NCBI GenBank assembly: GCA_001899145.1
Contig: MKVF01000031.1
Coordinates: forward strand, 1-33,562
Reading direction: 5' to 3'
Origin: Flavobacteriia bacterium 40-80
Lineage (GTDB): Bacteria > Bacteroidota > Bacteroidia > Flavobacteriales_D > Crocinitomicaceae
DNA length: 33,562 bases
How positions within the stretch are numbered: position 1 is the stretch's first letter; each line of letters starts with the position of its first letter. Of this stretch, positions 1 through 8,555 are shown piece after piece. The notes below the pieces were generated by a model. That model was not told where the DNA came from, made no database searches, and saw only the letters and a list, made by a program, of their open reading frames with translations. Position numbers and translations under genes: made by a program.

Positions 1-276
1 CTCGGAATCAAATGATAGCTTGAAATAATTGGCTCTTCCGTAATAGAGCTTTTCGTTGGAGAAGCGGCACTTGAATCCTATTGGAATGTTTTTGATGAAG
101 AGCTTGTTTTCGGTCTCAAAGAAGGCATATCCTGCGGCATAGGCATTGCGGTAAACAGGAGAGATTCCATAATTTGCACCGAACCGTATAAGTGTGCGCT
201 CATGCCACCCGAAATCCGCTTGTCCAAAAACCGGGAGACAGAAACAGATGATAAGTATAACGAGCGTGGTTCTCAA
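1..276 (-). CDS. Secreted protein, N-terminal part only (runs off left edge)
   Basis: The minus-strand frame is open from 276 to the window edge (92 codons). I see no ATG: an in-frame stop lies a few codons upstream, so TTG at 276 is the likely start. The N-terminus MRTTLVILIICFCLPVFGQA is a textbook signal peptide with cleavage after FGQA. The mature part alternates aromatic and charged residues (FGWHERTLIRFGANYG), as in outer-membrane beta-barrels, but the barrel assignment is inference. The family is not recognised. It lies downstream of the DUF4836-like lipoprotein gene on the same strand, separated by a hairpin terminator. Confidence 0.6.
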   Translation of the reverse strand, partial: MRTTLVILIICFCLPVFGQADFGWHERTLIRFGANYGISPVYRNAYAAGYAFFETENKLFIKNIPIGFKCRFSNEKLYYGRANYFKLSFDSE

Positions 277-421
277 TCCGATTGTTTTGCGGCCGGAAAA
301 TTATGAATTTTTAGCTTATTATTATTTAAAATTTCACTTGTTTTTACAAATATTTTATAACTCGTTTTGTGTCAGATTTTTAATTACACTGTTTTGACAG
401 CAGTAAAATTAAACGGAAATA

Positions 422-452
422 AAACAGGCGGACCTTTCGGATCCGCCTGTTT
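422..452 (-). terminator. Intrinsic terminator after the DUF4836-like gene
   Basis: A perfect 11-bp stem, AAACAGGCGGA (422-432) with TCCGCCTGTTT (442-452), closes a 9-nt loop. It lies 20 bp past the stop codon of the gene ending at 473. The tract that follows on the minus strand is only moderately T-rich. Confidence 0.75.
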
Positions 453-472
453 GAAAATTATTTGGTTTATAA

Positions 473-1906
473 TTATCTCTGTCCCTGAGAGGTATAATGT
501 TTTACAAGTGTTTCCAATCCATTAGTTGAAGCATCATTCATATTAATAGTGAGCTTAGCAATATTTTCTTTGGAATAGGCTTCCACACTTTTAATCGGTT
601 TTGTATAATATGCGGACGGATTCTCTTCCTGCTCAAGAACGGAAGTCACATAATTCATATCTAAAAACAGTTTCAGGACATTTCCGTTGATATCTGTATT
701 TTTTGAATACTTTATCGCTTTCGGAGCCTTAAAAATCGTACCTTGAATGGTATTGTCCGTAATTTTAATGTCTGAAGAAGGATCCCACGTTTTGATCAAA
801 CCGGCTAGATATTCTTTCATTCCTTTGTTAGACGAGCCCAGGTAGAAATTCAGATGAGGCATTTTATAATTTTCCTTGTTTTGTTCAGCGGTTAAGAAGA
901 AAACTCCGTTAGACAGACTTGTCAGCGGGTGATCTCTTGAAATGAATTTTTTGGACAGCTCCAAAAGCTCTTGCTGTTTTGATTTATAGATCAGCTCTTC
1001 CTCATCCATTTCCTTATATTCCGCCAGTTCTTCATCCAGTTTTCCCATCAGGTAATCAAATAGTTTTTTATTTTCTTTTTCTACCTTTGAAAAGTCAGCG
1101 TTGAGTACAAAATAGAAAATATCCGTCCCTGAAATTTTCAGTGATTTCGCTTCTCCTGAGTTATTTACAAAATCCAGCTTTTTCAATTTTGCCTTATCTG
1201 CAATGAATTCAGAGGTAAGCTCAATATTTCCTTTATTAAATTTGATATCCATACATTGAATTACATCCTTGTACAAATCTGCGTTCATGAGCTGTTTGTA
1301 TTCCTCATTCGGATTTAGCTTCTGATATTTATCAGCAAGCAGCGCCACAACAAAAGGAGCATCTTTGTCCAGTGCTTTTGCGATATTTTCATTGCTGATC
1401 GTTCCGGATTTAAGTGCTTTGAATGTTTTGATAAAGTCTGCTTTACTGTTGTTCTTGCCTGCTCTTAATGCAATCATGTTCTCATCAAATACAAGAACCA
1501 TCTCGTCTTCTTCCGTAACGTAAAGGTTATTATCTTTTGAAACAGTATTTCCCCTTTCTTTCAGATATTTGTTCAATGAATCTGCATTGGCTACTTTCGC
1601 AAATGCCGTTACTGAAAAGTCAGTTTCATCCTTTGCCTGGATTCCGAAATATACATAATCTGCGATGTCTATTCCGGACTGAACGTTTGACAATTCTTTT
1701 TTTACAATTTCACCAAAAAACGGAACAGTTTCAATTTTGGACTGATCTCTTATCTGACCAATCGAAATCTTTCCGAATCCTATAATATCAGCCTGCCCGG
1801 AAAAATAATTTCCCGCGACTTCCTGTAATTTCTCATTGCTTTTTTTGCTACATGCAGCAAAAATGAATAAGATTGCCAGTGTAAAGAATAAGTTTAATCT
1901 TTTCAT
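473..1906 (-). CDS. DUF4836-family-like lipoprotein
   Basis: A 477-aa lipoprotein. The chosen start (ATG at 1906) gives MKRLNLFFTLAILFIFAAC, a signal peptide ending in a lipobox (FAAC) followed by SKKSNEK. Another in-frame ATG at 1927 adds seven residues, but a good -7 promoter motif (TAACTTTG, complement 1925-1932) overlaps it, so I prefer the inner start. The mature protein is hydrophilic, with no catalytic motif I can name. Overall pattern and length recall DUF4836 proteins, common and uncharacterised in Bacteroidota; that family call is from memory. It stands alone, divergent from the gene at 1972, and has its own terminator. Confidence 0.75.
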   Translation of the reverse strand: MKRLNLFFTLAILFIFAACSKKSNEKLQEVAGNYFSGQADIIGFGKISIGQIRDQSKIETVPFFGEIVKKELSNVQSGIDIADYVYFGIQAKDETDFSVTAFAKVANADSLNKYLKERGNTVSKDNNLYVTEEDEMVLVFDENMIALRAGKNNSKADFIKTFKALKSGTISNENIAKALDKDAPFVVALLADKYQKLNPNEEYKQLMNADLYKDVIQCMDIKFNKGNIELTSEFIADKAKLKKLDFVNNSGEAKSLKISGTDIFYFVLNADFSKVEKENKKLFDYLMGKLDEELAEYKEMDEEELIYKSKQQELLELSKKFISRDHPLTSLSNGVFFLTAEQNKENYKMPHLNFYLGSSNKGMKEYLAGLIKTWDPSSDIKITDNTIQGTIFKAPKAIKYSKNTDINGNVLKLFLDMNYVTSVLEQEENPSAYYTKPIKSVEAYSKENIAKLTINMNDASTNGLETLVKHYTSQGQR

Positions 1907-1924
1907 AAGTTTAAAAATTTGTTT

Positions 1925-1953
1925 CAAAGTTAAACGTTTATATCTTAACTTTA
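1925..1953. promoter_or_regulatory. Divergent promoter region with inverted repeat
   Basis: AAAGTTAA (1926-1933) and TTAACTTT (1945-1952) form a perfect 8-bp inverted repeat between two divergent genes. Each arm contains a -7-like element: TAACTTTG on the minus strand (1925-1932, exact match to TAnnTTTG) and TAACTTTA on the plus strand (1946-1953, one mismatch). The two genes probably start from back-to-back promoters. A shared regulator is possible but not shown. Confidence 0.45.
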
Positions 1954-1971
1954 GTTAATAGTACTTTTTTT

Positions 1972-2538
1972 ATGCATTACATCGAACCTCATTTTCTTTG
2001 GAGAAATCATTACATCGCTTCTGAGGATGCTAACAGTCCTTTTTTCGAAAGGGAATACAGTGAATTCGAATTTTCGGATGCTGTTTACAATTACCTGCTT
2101 CATCCGCAATGGGATAGCTTTGGTTCAAAAACGTTGTATATTAAGATATTGTTTGCTGATTACGAAGAAGGTTATTGTATAATTGAGATGATCGGTGAAT
2201 GGAACGATGCCTTGTATAATGATATTATGATTTTAAAGCGGGAAATTTTAGAGGTATTGATGGAACACGGTATTAACAAGTTTATTCTTATCGGTGAAAA
2301 TGTCTTAAATTTCCATTATTCGGATGATTGCTACTATGAAGAATGGTTTGATGAAATAGAAGACGGCTGGATCGCTGCGGTTAATTTTCATGAACATGTT
2401 GAAATGGAATTCCGGCGAATTAATATTGATCATTACATTGCCTTCGGTGGAGAGCTGGATGAACAGGAATGGCGGACGATGGCCCCTCATCAGTTTTTCA
2501 GGCGAATTGACAAGATCATGTCTAAGCGGCTGGAATGA
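1972..2538 (+). CDS. Conserved-looking hypothetical cytoplasmic protein
   Basis: A 188-aa acidic, aromatic-rich protein beginning MHYIEPHFLWRNHYIASEDA, without a signal peptide or membrane segment. It has alternating strands and helices and many Glu, Asp, Tyr and Trp residues (DDCYYEEWFDEIEDGW around residues 122-137). No motif lets me name a function. The ATG start is the first in frame and sits about 20 nt after the plus-strand -7-like element. It is transcribed toward recA, which is on the other strand, with the recA terminator between them. Confidence 0.7.
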   Translation: MHYIEPHFLWRNHYIASEDANSPFFEREYSEFEFSDAVYNYLLHPQWDSFGSKTLYIKILFADYEEGYCIIEMIGEWNDALYNDIMILKREILEVLMEHGINKFILIGENVLNFHYSDDCYYEEWFDEIEDGWIAAVNFHEHVEMEFRRINIDHYIAFGGELDEQEWRTMAPHQFFRRIDKIMSKRLE

Positions 2539-2588
2539 TCTTTCCTTTCATTCCCGGTTTCTGAAAATCTTTTTTGGTTGTAAATAAA

Positions 2589-2621
2589 AAACCATCTGTG
2601 AACAACGCTCACAAATGGTTT
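2589..2621 (-). terminator. Intrinsic terminator of recA
   Basis: AAACCATcTGTGA (2589-2601) pairs with TCACAaATGGTTT (2609-2621). On the minus strand the hairpin is followed by TTTTTATTTA, giving a good rho-independent terminator shortly after the recA stop. Confidence 0.8.
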
Positions 2622-2640
2622 CAACAACAAACGATTTTTG

Positions 2641-3675
2641 CTATTCCAGGATTTCCGGTTCTTCTAACGAAACCTTATTTCCAAGAGCGTCTTTAATTTT
2701 CTGTTCTAATTCTGCCATCAGTTCGCGGTTATCTGCGATCAGTTGTTTTACGGCATCTCGTCCCTGTCCTAATTTTGTTTCCCCGTAAGAGAACCAGGAG
2801 CCGCTTTTTTTAACAATGTTCAGCTCTACGGCAAGGTCGATGATTTCTCCTACTTTGGAAATTCCTTCGCCGTACATGATATCAAACTCTGCTTTTTTAA
2901 ACGGAGGTGCGACTTTATTTTTCACCACTTTTACTTTGATATTATTTCCTATTACGTCTTCACCTTCTTTGATCTGAGACGCACGGCGGATGTCGATTCG
3001 TATGGATGAGTAAAATTTCAGAGCATTTCCTCCGGTTGTCGTTTCCGGATTTCCGAACATCACCCCGATTTTATCACGGAGCTGGTTAATAAAAATGCAT
3101 GTACATTTTGCTTTGGAAATGGAGCCGGTTAATTTACGCAGCGCTTTAGACATTAAACGTGCCTGTAATCCCATTTGGGAATCACCCATTTCTCCTTCAA
3201 TTTCCGCTTTGGGAGTCAGCGCGGCTACAGAGTCCACAATCACCAAATCTACAGCTCCGGAGCGGATAATATTATCCGCGATCTCTAACGCCTGCTCGCC
3301 GTTATCCGGTTGGGAGATCAGCAGATCTTTAATGTTTACGCCTAATTTTTGAGCGTAAAACTGATCGAAAGCATGTTCTGCGTCAATAATCGCAGCAATG
3401 CCTCCTTGTTTCTGGCATTCCGCAATAGCATGAATTGCCAGAGTTGTTTTTCCTGATGATTCAGGTCCGTATATTTCTATAATTCTTCCTTTCGGATAAC
3501 CGCCGACACCCAATGCAAGGTCCAGCGTAAGTGATCCTGAAGGTATAACTTCCATTTCTTCAATTGGAGAATCTCCCAGACGCATAATAGTTCCTTTACC
3601 ATATGTCTTGTCCAGCTTTTCCATAGTAAGCTGTAACGCTTTTAATTTTTCAAGGTTTACTTCTTTTGTTGCCAT
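2641..3675 (-). CDS. recA: Recombinase A
   Basis: A 344-aa RecA, the ATP-dependent strand-exchange protein of homologous recombination and co-protease of the SOS response. Visible landmarks are Walker [10 protein letters not shown] (residues 70-78), the Walker-B-like [10 protein letters not shown], the loop L1 region [19 protein letters not shown], the loop L2 region [16 protein letters not shown], and an acidic C-terminus (SLEEPEILE). Length is normal for the family. The ATG at 3675 starts [10 protein letters not shown]. It lies 61 bp downstream of bcp on the same strand but has its own likely promoter and terminator, so it is probably transcribed alone. The upstream inverted repeat is described separately. 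Confidence 0.98.
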   Translation of the reverse strand: MATKEVNLEKLKALQLTMEKLDKTYGKGTIMRLGDSPIEEMEVIPSGSLTLDLALGVGGYPKGRIIEIYGPESSGKTTLAIHAIAECQKQGGIAAIIDAEHAFDQFYAQKLGVNIKDLLISQPDNGEQALEIADNIIRSGAVDLVIVDSVAALTPKAEIEGEMGDSQMGLQARLMSKALRKLTGSISKAKCTCIFINQLRDKIGVMFGNPETTTGGNALKFYSSIRIDIRRASQIKEGEDVIGNNIKVKVVKNKVAPPFKKAEFDIMYGEGISKVGEIIDLAVELNIVKKSGSWFSYGETKLGQGRDAVKQLIADNRELMAELEQKIKDALGNKVSLEEPEILE

Positions 3676-3699
3676 AATCGTTTATTGTTTTTTGTTGTA

Positions 3700-3738
3700 C
3701 AAAGTTGCACGGAGAAGAACATAATCTATTTATGTTCT
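3700..3738 (-). promoter_or_regulatory. recA promoter region with inverted repeat (possible operator)
   Basis: On the minus strand CAACTTTG (3700-3707) is a one-mismatch -7 element about 24 nt before the recA ATG. Just upstream is a perfect 8-bp inverted repeat, AGAACATA (3716-3723) and TATGTTCT (3731-3738), separated by 7 bp, where the -33 region would be. This placement would suit a repressor such as LexA. The second arm overlaps the bcp stop codon, so a weak bcp terminator is the alternative reading. Confidence 0.4.
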
Positions 3739-4207
3739 ATTTGTTTTTTTCGTAAACAGCTAAAATTTCTTCTGCGTGGTTTTTGGTATTCGGTTTTTTT
3801 ATGATTTCAATGATCTCATTTTTTTCATTCATTACAAAAGTGGTGCGGTGAATGCCGTCATATTCTTTACCCATGAATTTCTTAGGGCCGAAAACTCCGA
3901 ATAGCTGAATAATTTCTTTTTCAGGATCGGAAATGATGTCGAAATTCAGCTGTTGTTTTGATGCGAAACGTTCATGAGAAGTTACAGAATCAGCGCTGAC
4001 GCCAATCACTGTAATTCCGTTTTCTTTTAATCGCTGTTCCCCGTCCCGTATACTGCAAGCTTGTGCTGTGCACCCCGGTGTAGCATCTTTGGGATAAAAA
4101 TAAATCACATATTTCCTGCCAATGAATTTCCCGGTATCGACTTCTTTTCCGTATTGGTTCAGTCCCTTAAATAAAGGAGCCTGATCTCCTGTTGATAAAT
4201 GAAACAT
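3737..4207 (-). CDS. bcp: Thiol peroxidase of the Bcp/PrxQ type
   Basis: A 156-aa peroxiredoxin that reduces hydrogen peroxide and organic peroxides using thioredoxin. The motif KDATPGCTAQAC holds the peroxidatic Cys46 and the resolving Cys51, the 1-x4-1 spacing typical of PrxQ. GVSADSVTSHERFASKQQL and DGIHRTTFVMN also match the family. There is no signal peptide, so it is cytoplasmic. ATG at 4207 (MFHLSTGDQAP) fits the family N-terminus. A strong consensus promoter lies upstream. Confidence 0.95.
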   Translation of the reverse strand: MFHLSTGDQAPLFKGLNQYGKEVDTGKFIGRKYVIYFYPKDATPGCTAQACSIRDGEQRLKENGITVIGVSADSVTSHERFASKQQLNFDIISDPEKEIIQLFGVFGPKKFMGKEYDGIHRTTFVMNEKNEIIEIIKKPNTKNHAEEILAVYEKNK

Positions 4208-4230
4208 AATGTTGTTGTTGAATTTTAAAT

Positions 4231-4261
4231 CAAATATACATTCTTTTTTGATGATTCCAAA
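4231..4261 (-). promoter_or_regulatory. Consensus Bacteroidota promoter of bcp
   Basis: On the minus strand TTTG (4258-4261), a 19-bp spacer and TATATTTG (4231-4238) match the TTTG-N19-TAnnTTTG consensus exactly. The ATG follows 23 nt after the -7 element. Confidence 0.8.
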
Positions 4262-4494
4262 AAAATAATCATTATTTGACTAAATTATAATCAAAATATA
4301 TGTTGTGGCTAAAAAGCCAAGGTAAAATAAATTTATAAGAATATGGATAGTTGTCAGTGTTACAATTGTTAATTCACAATTGATATTCTTTGAAAGGGTT
4401 ATGAATATAAACGATTAGCTGATAATAGCATTTGTTTGATCGTTCTGAATTCTTTCCGGAATAGATTTTACAGGCAATAGTAATATCAAAAAAA
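4262..4494. other. AT-rich intergenic region without a gene
   Basis: Between bcp and the OmpA-family gene there are about 316 bp without a convincing gene on either strand. The bcp promoter lies at the left end and the OmpA-gene terminator at the right end. In between is a small inverted repeat, ACAATTGT and ACAATTGA around 4362-4383 (CAATTG at 4363-4368 and 4377-4382). I assign no function to it. Confidence 0.5.
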
Positions 4495-4516
4495 AGACCG
4501 CTTTTTAAAGCGGTCT
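4495..4516 (-). terminator. Intrinsic terminator of the OmpA-family gene
   Basis: AGACCGCTTT (4495-4504) and AAAGCGGTCT (4507-4516) form a perfect 10-bp inverted repeat. A run of eight T on the minus strand follows. It lies 8 bp beyond the stop codon at 4524. Confidence 0.9.
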
Positions 4517-4523
4517 CTTAAAA

Positions 4524-6605
4524 TTATTTCACTGGTTTCACGAATATCAGGTAATTCGGATTGGCCGGCGGAGCTGTCTGCGGATCAAATTCCATTGACA
4601 GTACCCTTGCATCCGTACGACGATTTAACTGATGTAAACGTTCAAATTCTTTTTTATCTTTCTTGAACTGATTGATATAAGCTTCTGTTAACACCACATT
4701 TTTACCATCTACAACAATAGTTTGTGGAATATCTTCTCCTCGTCCTACCGGAACGATACGTCTCGGATCGATCCCTTTCTCTTCTACCAAGTATTTGTAA
4801 CATGCTTTAGCACGGTTATCGGAAAGCATACGGTTATAATTGTTGGAACCACGGCTGTCCGTATGTGAATTCAGCTCAAGAACCATTCCCGGATATTCCA
4901 TCAACAGGTTGTACACATATTCCAAAGAGTCTTTTGAGTTAATTGTAGAATCCACTAACAATGTCCACTGATCCAAAGGATAACGAACTTCCGGCAGTAC
5001 GAATGTTCTTTCCGGAACCAGCTGCATCTCGATGTAAAAGTTTTGGTCTTGTTCAAGGCCAACTGTGGTAACACCTGTTGTTTTTGTGTTTTCCTTGTAA
5101 CCTTTTACTGTTCCTAAAGCAATGGTGTAAGACATTTCTTCATTAATAAATCTGGACCCGTCTGCTTTTTTATCCCAGAAAACTTTTCCCTGTGCATTTG
5201 TAGTTCCCGTGAATGTTTGTCCGTCGTCTGTCTTTACAGTAACAGGAACTCCTGCGATACGTTTTGTTTTCGTTTTGTCACCTACTTCACCTACTACTAC
5301 TGTAAGGTCATAAATAAACGGAGGTAATTCATATTTCCAGATGTCTCCTTTAAATTCGGAAACGTTTCCATTTCTTTCAGAAGTAAAATAACCTGTTCTT
5401 TTTGTATGCTCCACTAATGCGTAGTCATTCCATTTTGTATTGATCGGTGTTCCATAGTTTTTAGGGTTTTCCCACTGCGTATCTCCGACTTTTTTCGCTT
5501 TAAAAATATCCAGTCCTCCGAAACCAGGTAAGCCATTGGATGCGTAAATTAAATCGTCATCTAAAGAGAAAGAAGGGAATAATTCATCTCCTGCAGTATT
5601 GATTCCTGGACCTAAGTTAACAGGAGCTGACCATGAATCAGATCTTTTGTCATAAGTTGTGTACCATAGATCTCTTCCTCCGAATCCGCCCGGGATGTCA
5701 GAAGCAAAAACCAATATTTTTCCGTCTTCGGAAACACATGGGTGCCCAACGGATAAAGAGTCATGAGTTTTCAAAATTAATTTTTCCGGTTTTCCCCATG
5801 TTTTACCGCTAAGCTCTGAAACCCAGATATCACATCCTAAATTTTGTTTTTTCTCGTTCGGACAACGTGTAAAGAACATTTTTTTCCCTTTATTGGAAAA
5901 AGAAACCGTTCCTTCATTATCTTCCGTATTGATTCCATCTCCTTCTATTAATTTAGGCTGTGTCCAGTTTCCTTTTTTGTCTAATTCAGCAACCCATAGA
6001 TCAAAATAAGGCTCACATGTTCTGGAGTCTGTTCCTCCTAAGTTGGATTTTGTCTGAGAAAATGTCATCTGGACATTTTTCTTATCCCCGAAGTTTGGAG
6101 CCATTTCCCAGCCTGCAGTATTGATCTTGCTTTCGTTAGATACTTTATAGCGGGTTGGTTTTGCTTCCATTCTTTCCTTAATAGACGCCAGACCATTTTC
6201 TGCTCTCGGATCTCCCGGAACCATGTTCAGAAATTCCTGATAATTTTTCTTTGCCTTAGCATCATCTCCCATGATCAGATACATATCTCCATTGTACAGA
6301 TATACTTCAGGATTTACATTCTGATATTTCAGGATCACCGCTTTTTCATACCACTCCGAAGCCAGCTTAGGGCTTTCCGTATTCCGGTAGCATTCAGCGG
6401 CTTTGAATGCCATCTCAGCCTTGCTTTTGAGGGCACCGGCAGATTTGCGGACAATTTTGCCGTAGGCTGTTTCACATTTTTGGGCTGCCTCACAGAATTC
6501 CTGATTCCGGAATGCTTTTCTGGCATCTTCAATGTGGTTTCTTTGTGCTAAAACCACTGTAGCTGAACCAAAAGCAACTATCGTCGCTAATGTCTTAATA
6601 TTCAT
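4524..6605 (-). CDS. OmpA-family envelope protein with TPR and PD40 beta-propeller (PorE-like)
   Basis: A 693-aa exported protein. ATG at 6605 gives the signal peptide MNIKTLATIVAFGSATVVLA; an upstream in-frame start at 6638 would only add residues before it. Order of domains: TPR repeats (about 20-150), WD40-like PD40 propeller blades (about 155-425; motifs such as GKKMFFTRCP and DDDLIYASNGLPGFGG), a carboxypeptidase-regulatory-like beta domain (about 435-530), and a C-terminal OmpA peptidoglycan-binding domain with NSHTDSRGSNNYNRMLSDNR and GRGE. This order is that of PorE, which anchors the type IX secretion machinery to peptidoglycan in Porphyromonas. Many Bacteroidota carry several such proteins, so an actual T9SS role is inference. 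It has no lipobox. Confidence 0.85.
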   Translation of the reverse strand: MNIKTLATIVAFGSATVVLAQRNHIEDARKAFRNQEFCEAAQKCETAYGKIVRKSAGALKSKAEMAFKAAECYRNTESPKLASEWYEKAVILKYQNVNPEVYLYNGDMYLIMGDDAKAKKNYQEFLNMVPGDPRAENGLASIKERMEAKPTRYKVSNESKINTAGWEMAPNFGDKKNVQMTFSQTKSNLGGTDSRTCEPYFDLWVAELDKKGNWTQPKLIEGDGINTEDNEGTVSFSNKGKKMFFTRCPNEKKQNLGCDIWVSELSGKTWGKPEKLILKTHDSLSVGHPCVSEDGKILVFASDIPGGFGGRDLWYTTYDKRSDSWSAPVNLGPGINTAGDELFPSFSLDDDLIYASNGLPGFGGLDIFKAKKVGDTQWENPKNYGTPINTKWNDYALVEHTKRTGYFTSERNGNVSEFKGDIWKYELPPFIYDLTVVVGEVGDKTKTKRIAGVPVTVKTDDGQTFTGTTNAQGKVFWDKKADGSRFINEEMSYTIALGTVKGYKENTKTTGVTTVGLEQDQNFYIEMQLVPERTFVLPEVRYPLDQWTLLVDSTINSKDSLEYVYNLLMEYPGMVLELNSHTDSRGSNNYNRMLSDNRAKACYKYLVEEKGIDPRRIVPVGRGEDIPQTIVVDGKNVVLTEAYINQFKKDKKEFERLHQLNRRTDARVLSMEFDPQTAPPANPNYLIFVKPVK

Positions 6606-6743
6606 AGAAAAGTATTTTTTACACATACGAAATAGCAATGTAAATAGTTATTACCAATATAGAAAACGGCTCTAATGTAATAAAAAATTATTAAATTAGC
6701 ATAGGACCGTTAATTTTTACGGATTAAAATCGAATAAGTTATA

Positions 6744-7775
6744 CTATCCGTCGAATTTTTTGATTTTATCAATCAGATTTTGGAACCCTTCCGGCAGCTC
6801 TGAATCGAATACAAGCTCTTTTCCCGTCACCGGATGTTTAAACCCCAATAATTTTGCATGAAGTGCCTGGCCGGGAATCAGATCAAAACAATTCTGGATG
6901 AATTTTTTATAATTTGCCGTGTTTGGTCCCGCTAAAATACTATCACCTCCATATTCGAGGTCGTTGAATAGGGGATGTCCCATGTGTTTCATGTGGACGC
7001 GGATCTGATGCGTTCGGCCGGTTTCTAATATGCACTCCACCAGCGTAAAGCAGGAGAACCGTTCTAATACCTTATAATGTGTTATTGCAATCTTTCCGTC
7101 ATTTTCATTGTCGAAAACGGTAATTATCTTCCTGTTTTTGGGTGATCTTCCCAGGTAATTCGTAATGGTTCCTTCATCTTGCTTTATATTTCCCCAAACC
7201 AATGCCTGGTATCTTCTTTTCGTCGTTTTCTCAAAAAACTGATTGGCAAGATGTGTCAGCGCGAATTCCGTCTTCGCAATAACTAATAAGCCTGTCGTAT
7301 GCTTATCAATACGGTGTACCAGCCCGGGACGTCCGTAAAAATCCTGTTTTTTTTCCGGTAAATTCTGAAAATGGTACATCATCGCATTTACCAGTGTTCC
7401 CGTATAATTTCCGTACGCCGGATGAACAACCATATTTGCAGGCTTATTTACTACCGCAACATCATCATCTTCATATACAATATCAATCGGGATATTCTGC
7501 GGAATCAGTTCAATCTCCCGGATAGGATAGGGCATTACCACAGATATCTCATCTCCGGGCTTTACTTTATAGTTCTGTTTTACAGCAATCTTATTTACCA
7601 GAACATTTCCGGATTTGCAGGAATTCTGAATTCTGTTTCTGGAAGTATTCGGCATACGGTCCATCAGGAACTTGTCGATGCGGACCATTATCTGTCCTTT
7701 ATCGGCCTTAAAGGAATAATGCTCGTATAATTCCTCGGATTGTTCTTCTATCTGTTCCTGCTCGTCGTTGATCAC
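6744..7775 (-). CDS. rluD: 23S rRNA pseudouridine synthase, RluD type
   Basis: A 343-aa RluA/RluD-family enzyme that converts uridines to pseudouridine in 23S rRNA. An N-terminal S4 RNA-binding domain spans about residues 32-80 (IDKFLMDRMPNTSRNRIQ). The catalytic motif GRPGLVHRIDKHTTGLL contains Asp157, and LECILETGRTHQIRVHMKHM is the second conserved block. The start is GTG at 7775; an in-frame stop lies just upstream and the next Met (residue 30) is too close to the S4 domain. It lies 52 bp after sufT on the same strand and is probably the last gene of the suf operon. RluD versus another RluA-family member cannot be settled by eye. Confidence 0.88.
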   Translation of the reverse strand: MINDEQEQIEEQSEELYEHYSFKADKGQIMVRIDKFLMDRMPNTSRNRIQNSCKSGNVLVNKIAVKQNYKVKPGDEISVVMPYPIREIELIPQNIPIDIVYEDDDVAVVNKPANMVVHPAYGNYTGTLVNAMMYHFQNLPEKKQDFYGRPGLVHRIDKHTTGLLVIAKTEFALTHLANQFFEKTTKRRYQALVWGNIKQDEGTITNYLGRSPKNRKIITVFDNENDGKIAITHYKVLERFSCFTLVECILETGRTHQIRVHMKHMGHPLFNDLEYGGDSILAGPNTANYKKFIQNCFDLIPGQALHAKLLGFKHPVTGKELVFDSELPEGFQNLIDKIKKFDG

Positions 7776-7827
7776 TTCAATTATTTTGTAGAATAAAGGC
7801 TGTATGGGGAATGGAAAATTCTCCTGG

Positions 7828-8133
7828 TTACAGGAATCCCAGCTCCAGCTTTGCTTCCTCGCTCATCATGTCTTTGTCCCAAGGCGGGTCAAAAACAATA
7901 TTGACTTTTGCTTCGTTCACACCTTCAACCGCTGCCACCTTGTCTTCCACTTCCTTCGGAAGCGATTCTGCTACCGGGCAGTTCGGAGAGGTCAGCGTCA
8001 TGTCGATCTGAACATTGTTGTCATTATCAATACGTACTTCATATACCAGTCCCAGCTCGAAAATATCCACAGGTATTTCGGGGTCATAGATGGTTTTCAG
8101 CACGTCAACTATTTTATTTTCCAGTGGATTCAT
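7828..8133 (-). CDS. sufT: SufT-like MIP18/DUF59 iron-sulfur assembly protein
   Basis: A 101-aa single-domain protein of the MIP18 (DUF59) family, which helps mature iron-sulfur proteins. Family signatures are DPEIPVDIFELGLVY (about 17-31) and MTLTSPNCPVAESLP with the conserved Cys. Its ATG overlaps the sufE stop by 4 bp (ATGA), indicating translational coupling. Being third in a sufS-sufE operon supports SufT over phenylacetate-pathway PaaD-type relatives. Confidence 0.88.
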   Translation of the reverse strand: MNPLENKIVDVLKTIYDPEIPVDIFELGLVYEVRIDNDNNVQIDMTLTSPNCPVAESLPKEVEDKVAAVEGVNEAKVNIVFDPPWDKDMMSEEAKLELGFL

Positions 8134-8555
8134 TGCTTGTTTTCTGCTAAGCTTGTTAATGCCAATAATTTAATTCTCTTTACCATGCTCAACAATCCGT
8201 TGGAGCGGGTAGGTGAGAGGTGTTCCTTCAGGCCGATCTCATCAATAAAGAATAAGTCGGTTTTAACAATGTCTTCCGGTTTTTCATCGTTCATGACACG
8301 AATGAGCAGCCCGATGATCCCTTTTGTAATAATTGCGTCAGAGTCAGCGGTAAAGTACATTCTGCCATTCTTTACTTCCGCATCCAGCCAAACCTGTGAC
8401 TGGCAGCCTTCAATAATGCGGTCTTTTGTTTTTTTCTCTGCGGCAATTTCCGGAAGGTCTTTCCCGAGCTCAATAATATATTCGTACTTTTCCATCCAGT
8501 CATCGTAAATGGAAAACTCCGCTATAATATCTTTTTGTTTTTCGTTAATTGTCAT
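8130..8555 (-). CDS. sufE: Cysteine desulfuration protein SufE
   Basis: A 141-aa sulfur acceptor that takes persulfide from SufS and passes it to the Fe-S scaffold. The active-site loop is IIEGCQSQVWL with Cys51 in this numbering. Start ATG at 8555 shares one base with the sufS stop (TGATG). A GTG three bases earlier would add one residue and is less likely. The stop overlaps the sufT start by 4 bp. Confidence 0.93.
   Translation of the reverse strand: MTINEKQKDIIAEFSIYDDWMEKYEYIIELGKDLPEIAAEKKTKDRIIEGCQSQVWLDAEVKNGRMYFTADSDAIITKGIIGLLIRVMNDEKPEDIVKTDLFFIDEIGLKEHLSPTRSNGLLSMVKRIKLLALTSLAENKQ

Noticed and set aside
194-397. A 67-codon plus-strand frame at the left end
   Set aside because: It overlaps the signal-peptide-coding minus-strand gene and its tail is translated AT-rich intergenic DNA.
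7804-8508. A 234-codon plus-strand frame antisense to sufT and sufE
   Set aside because: It lies opposite two clear suf genes and has no recognisable motif or plausible translation start context.
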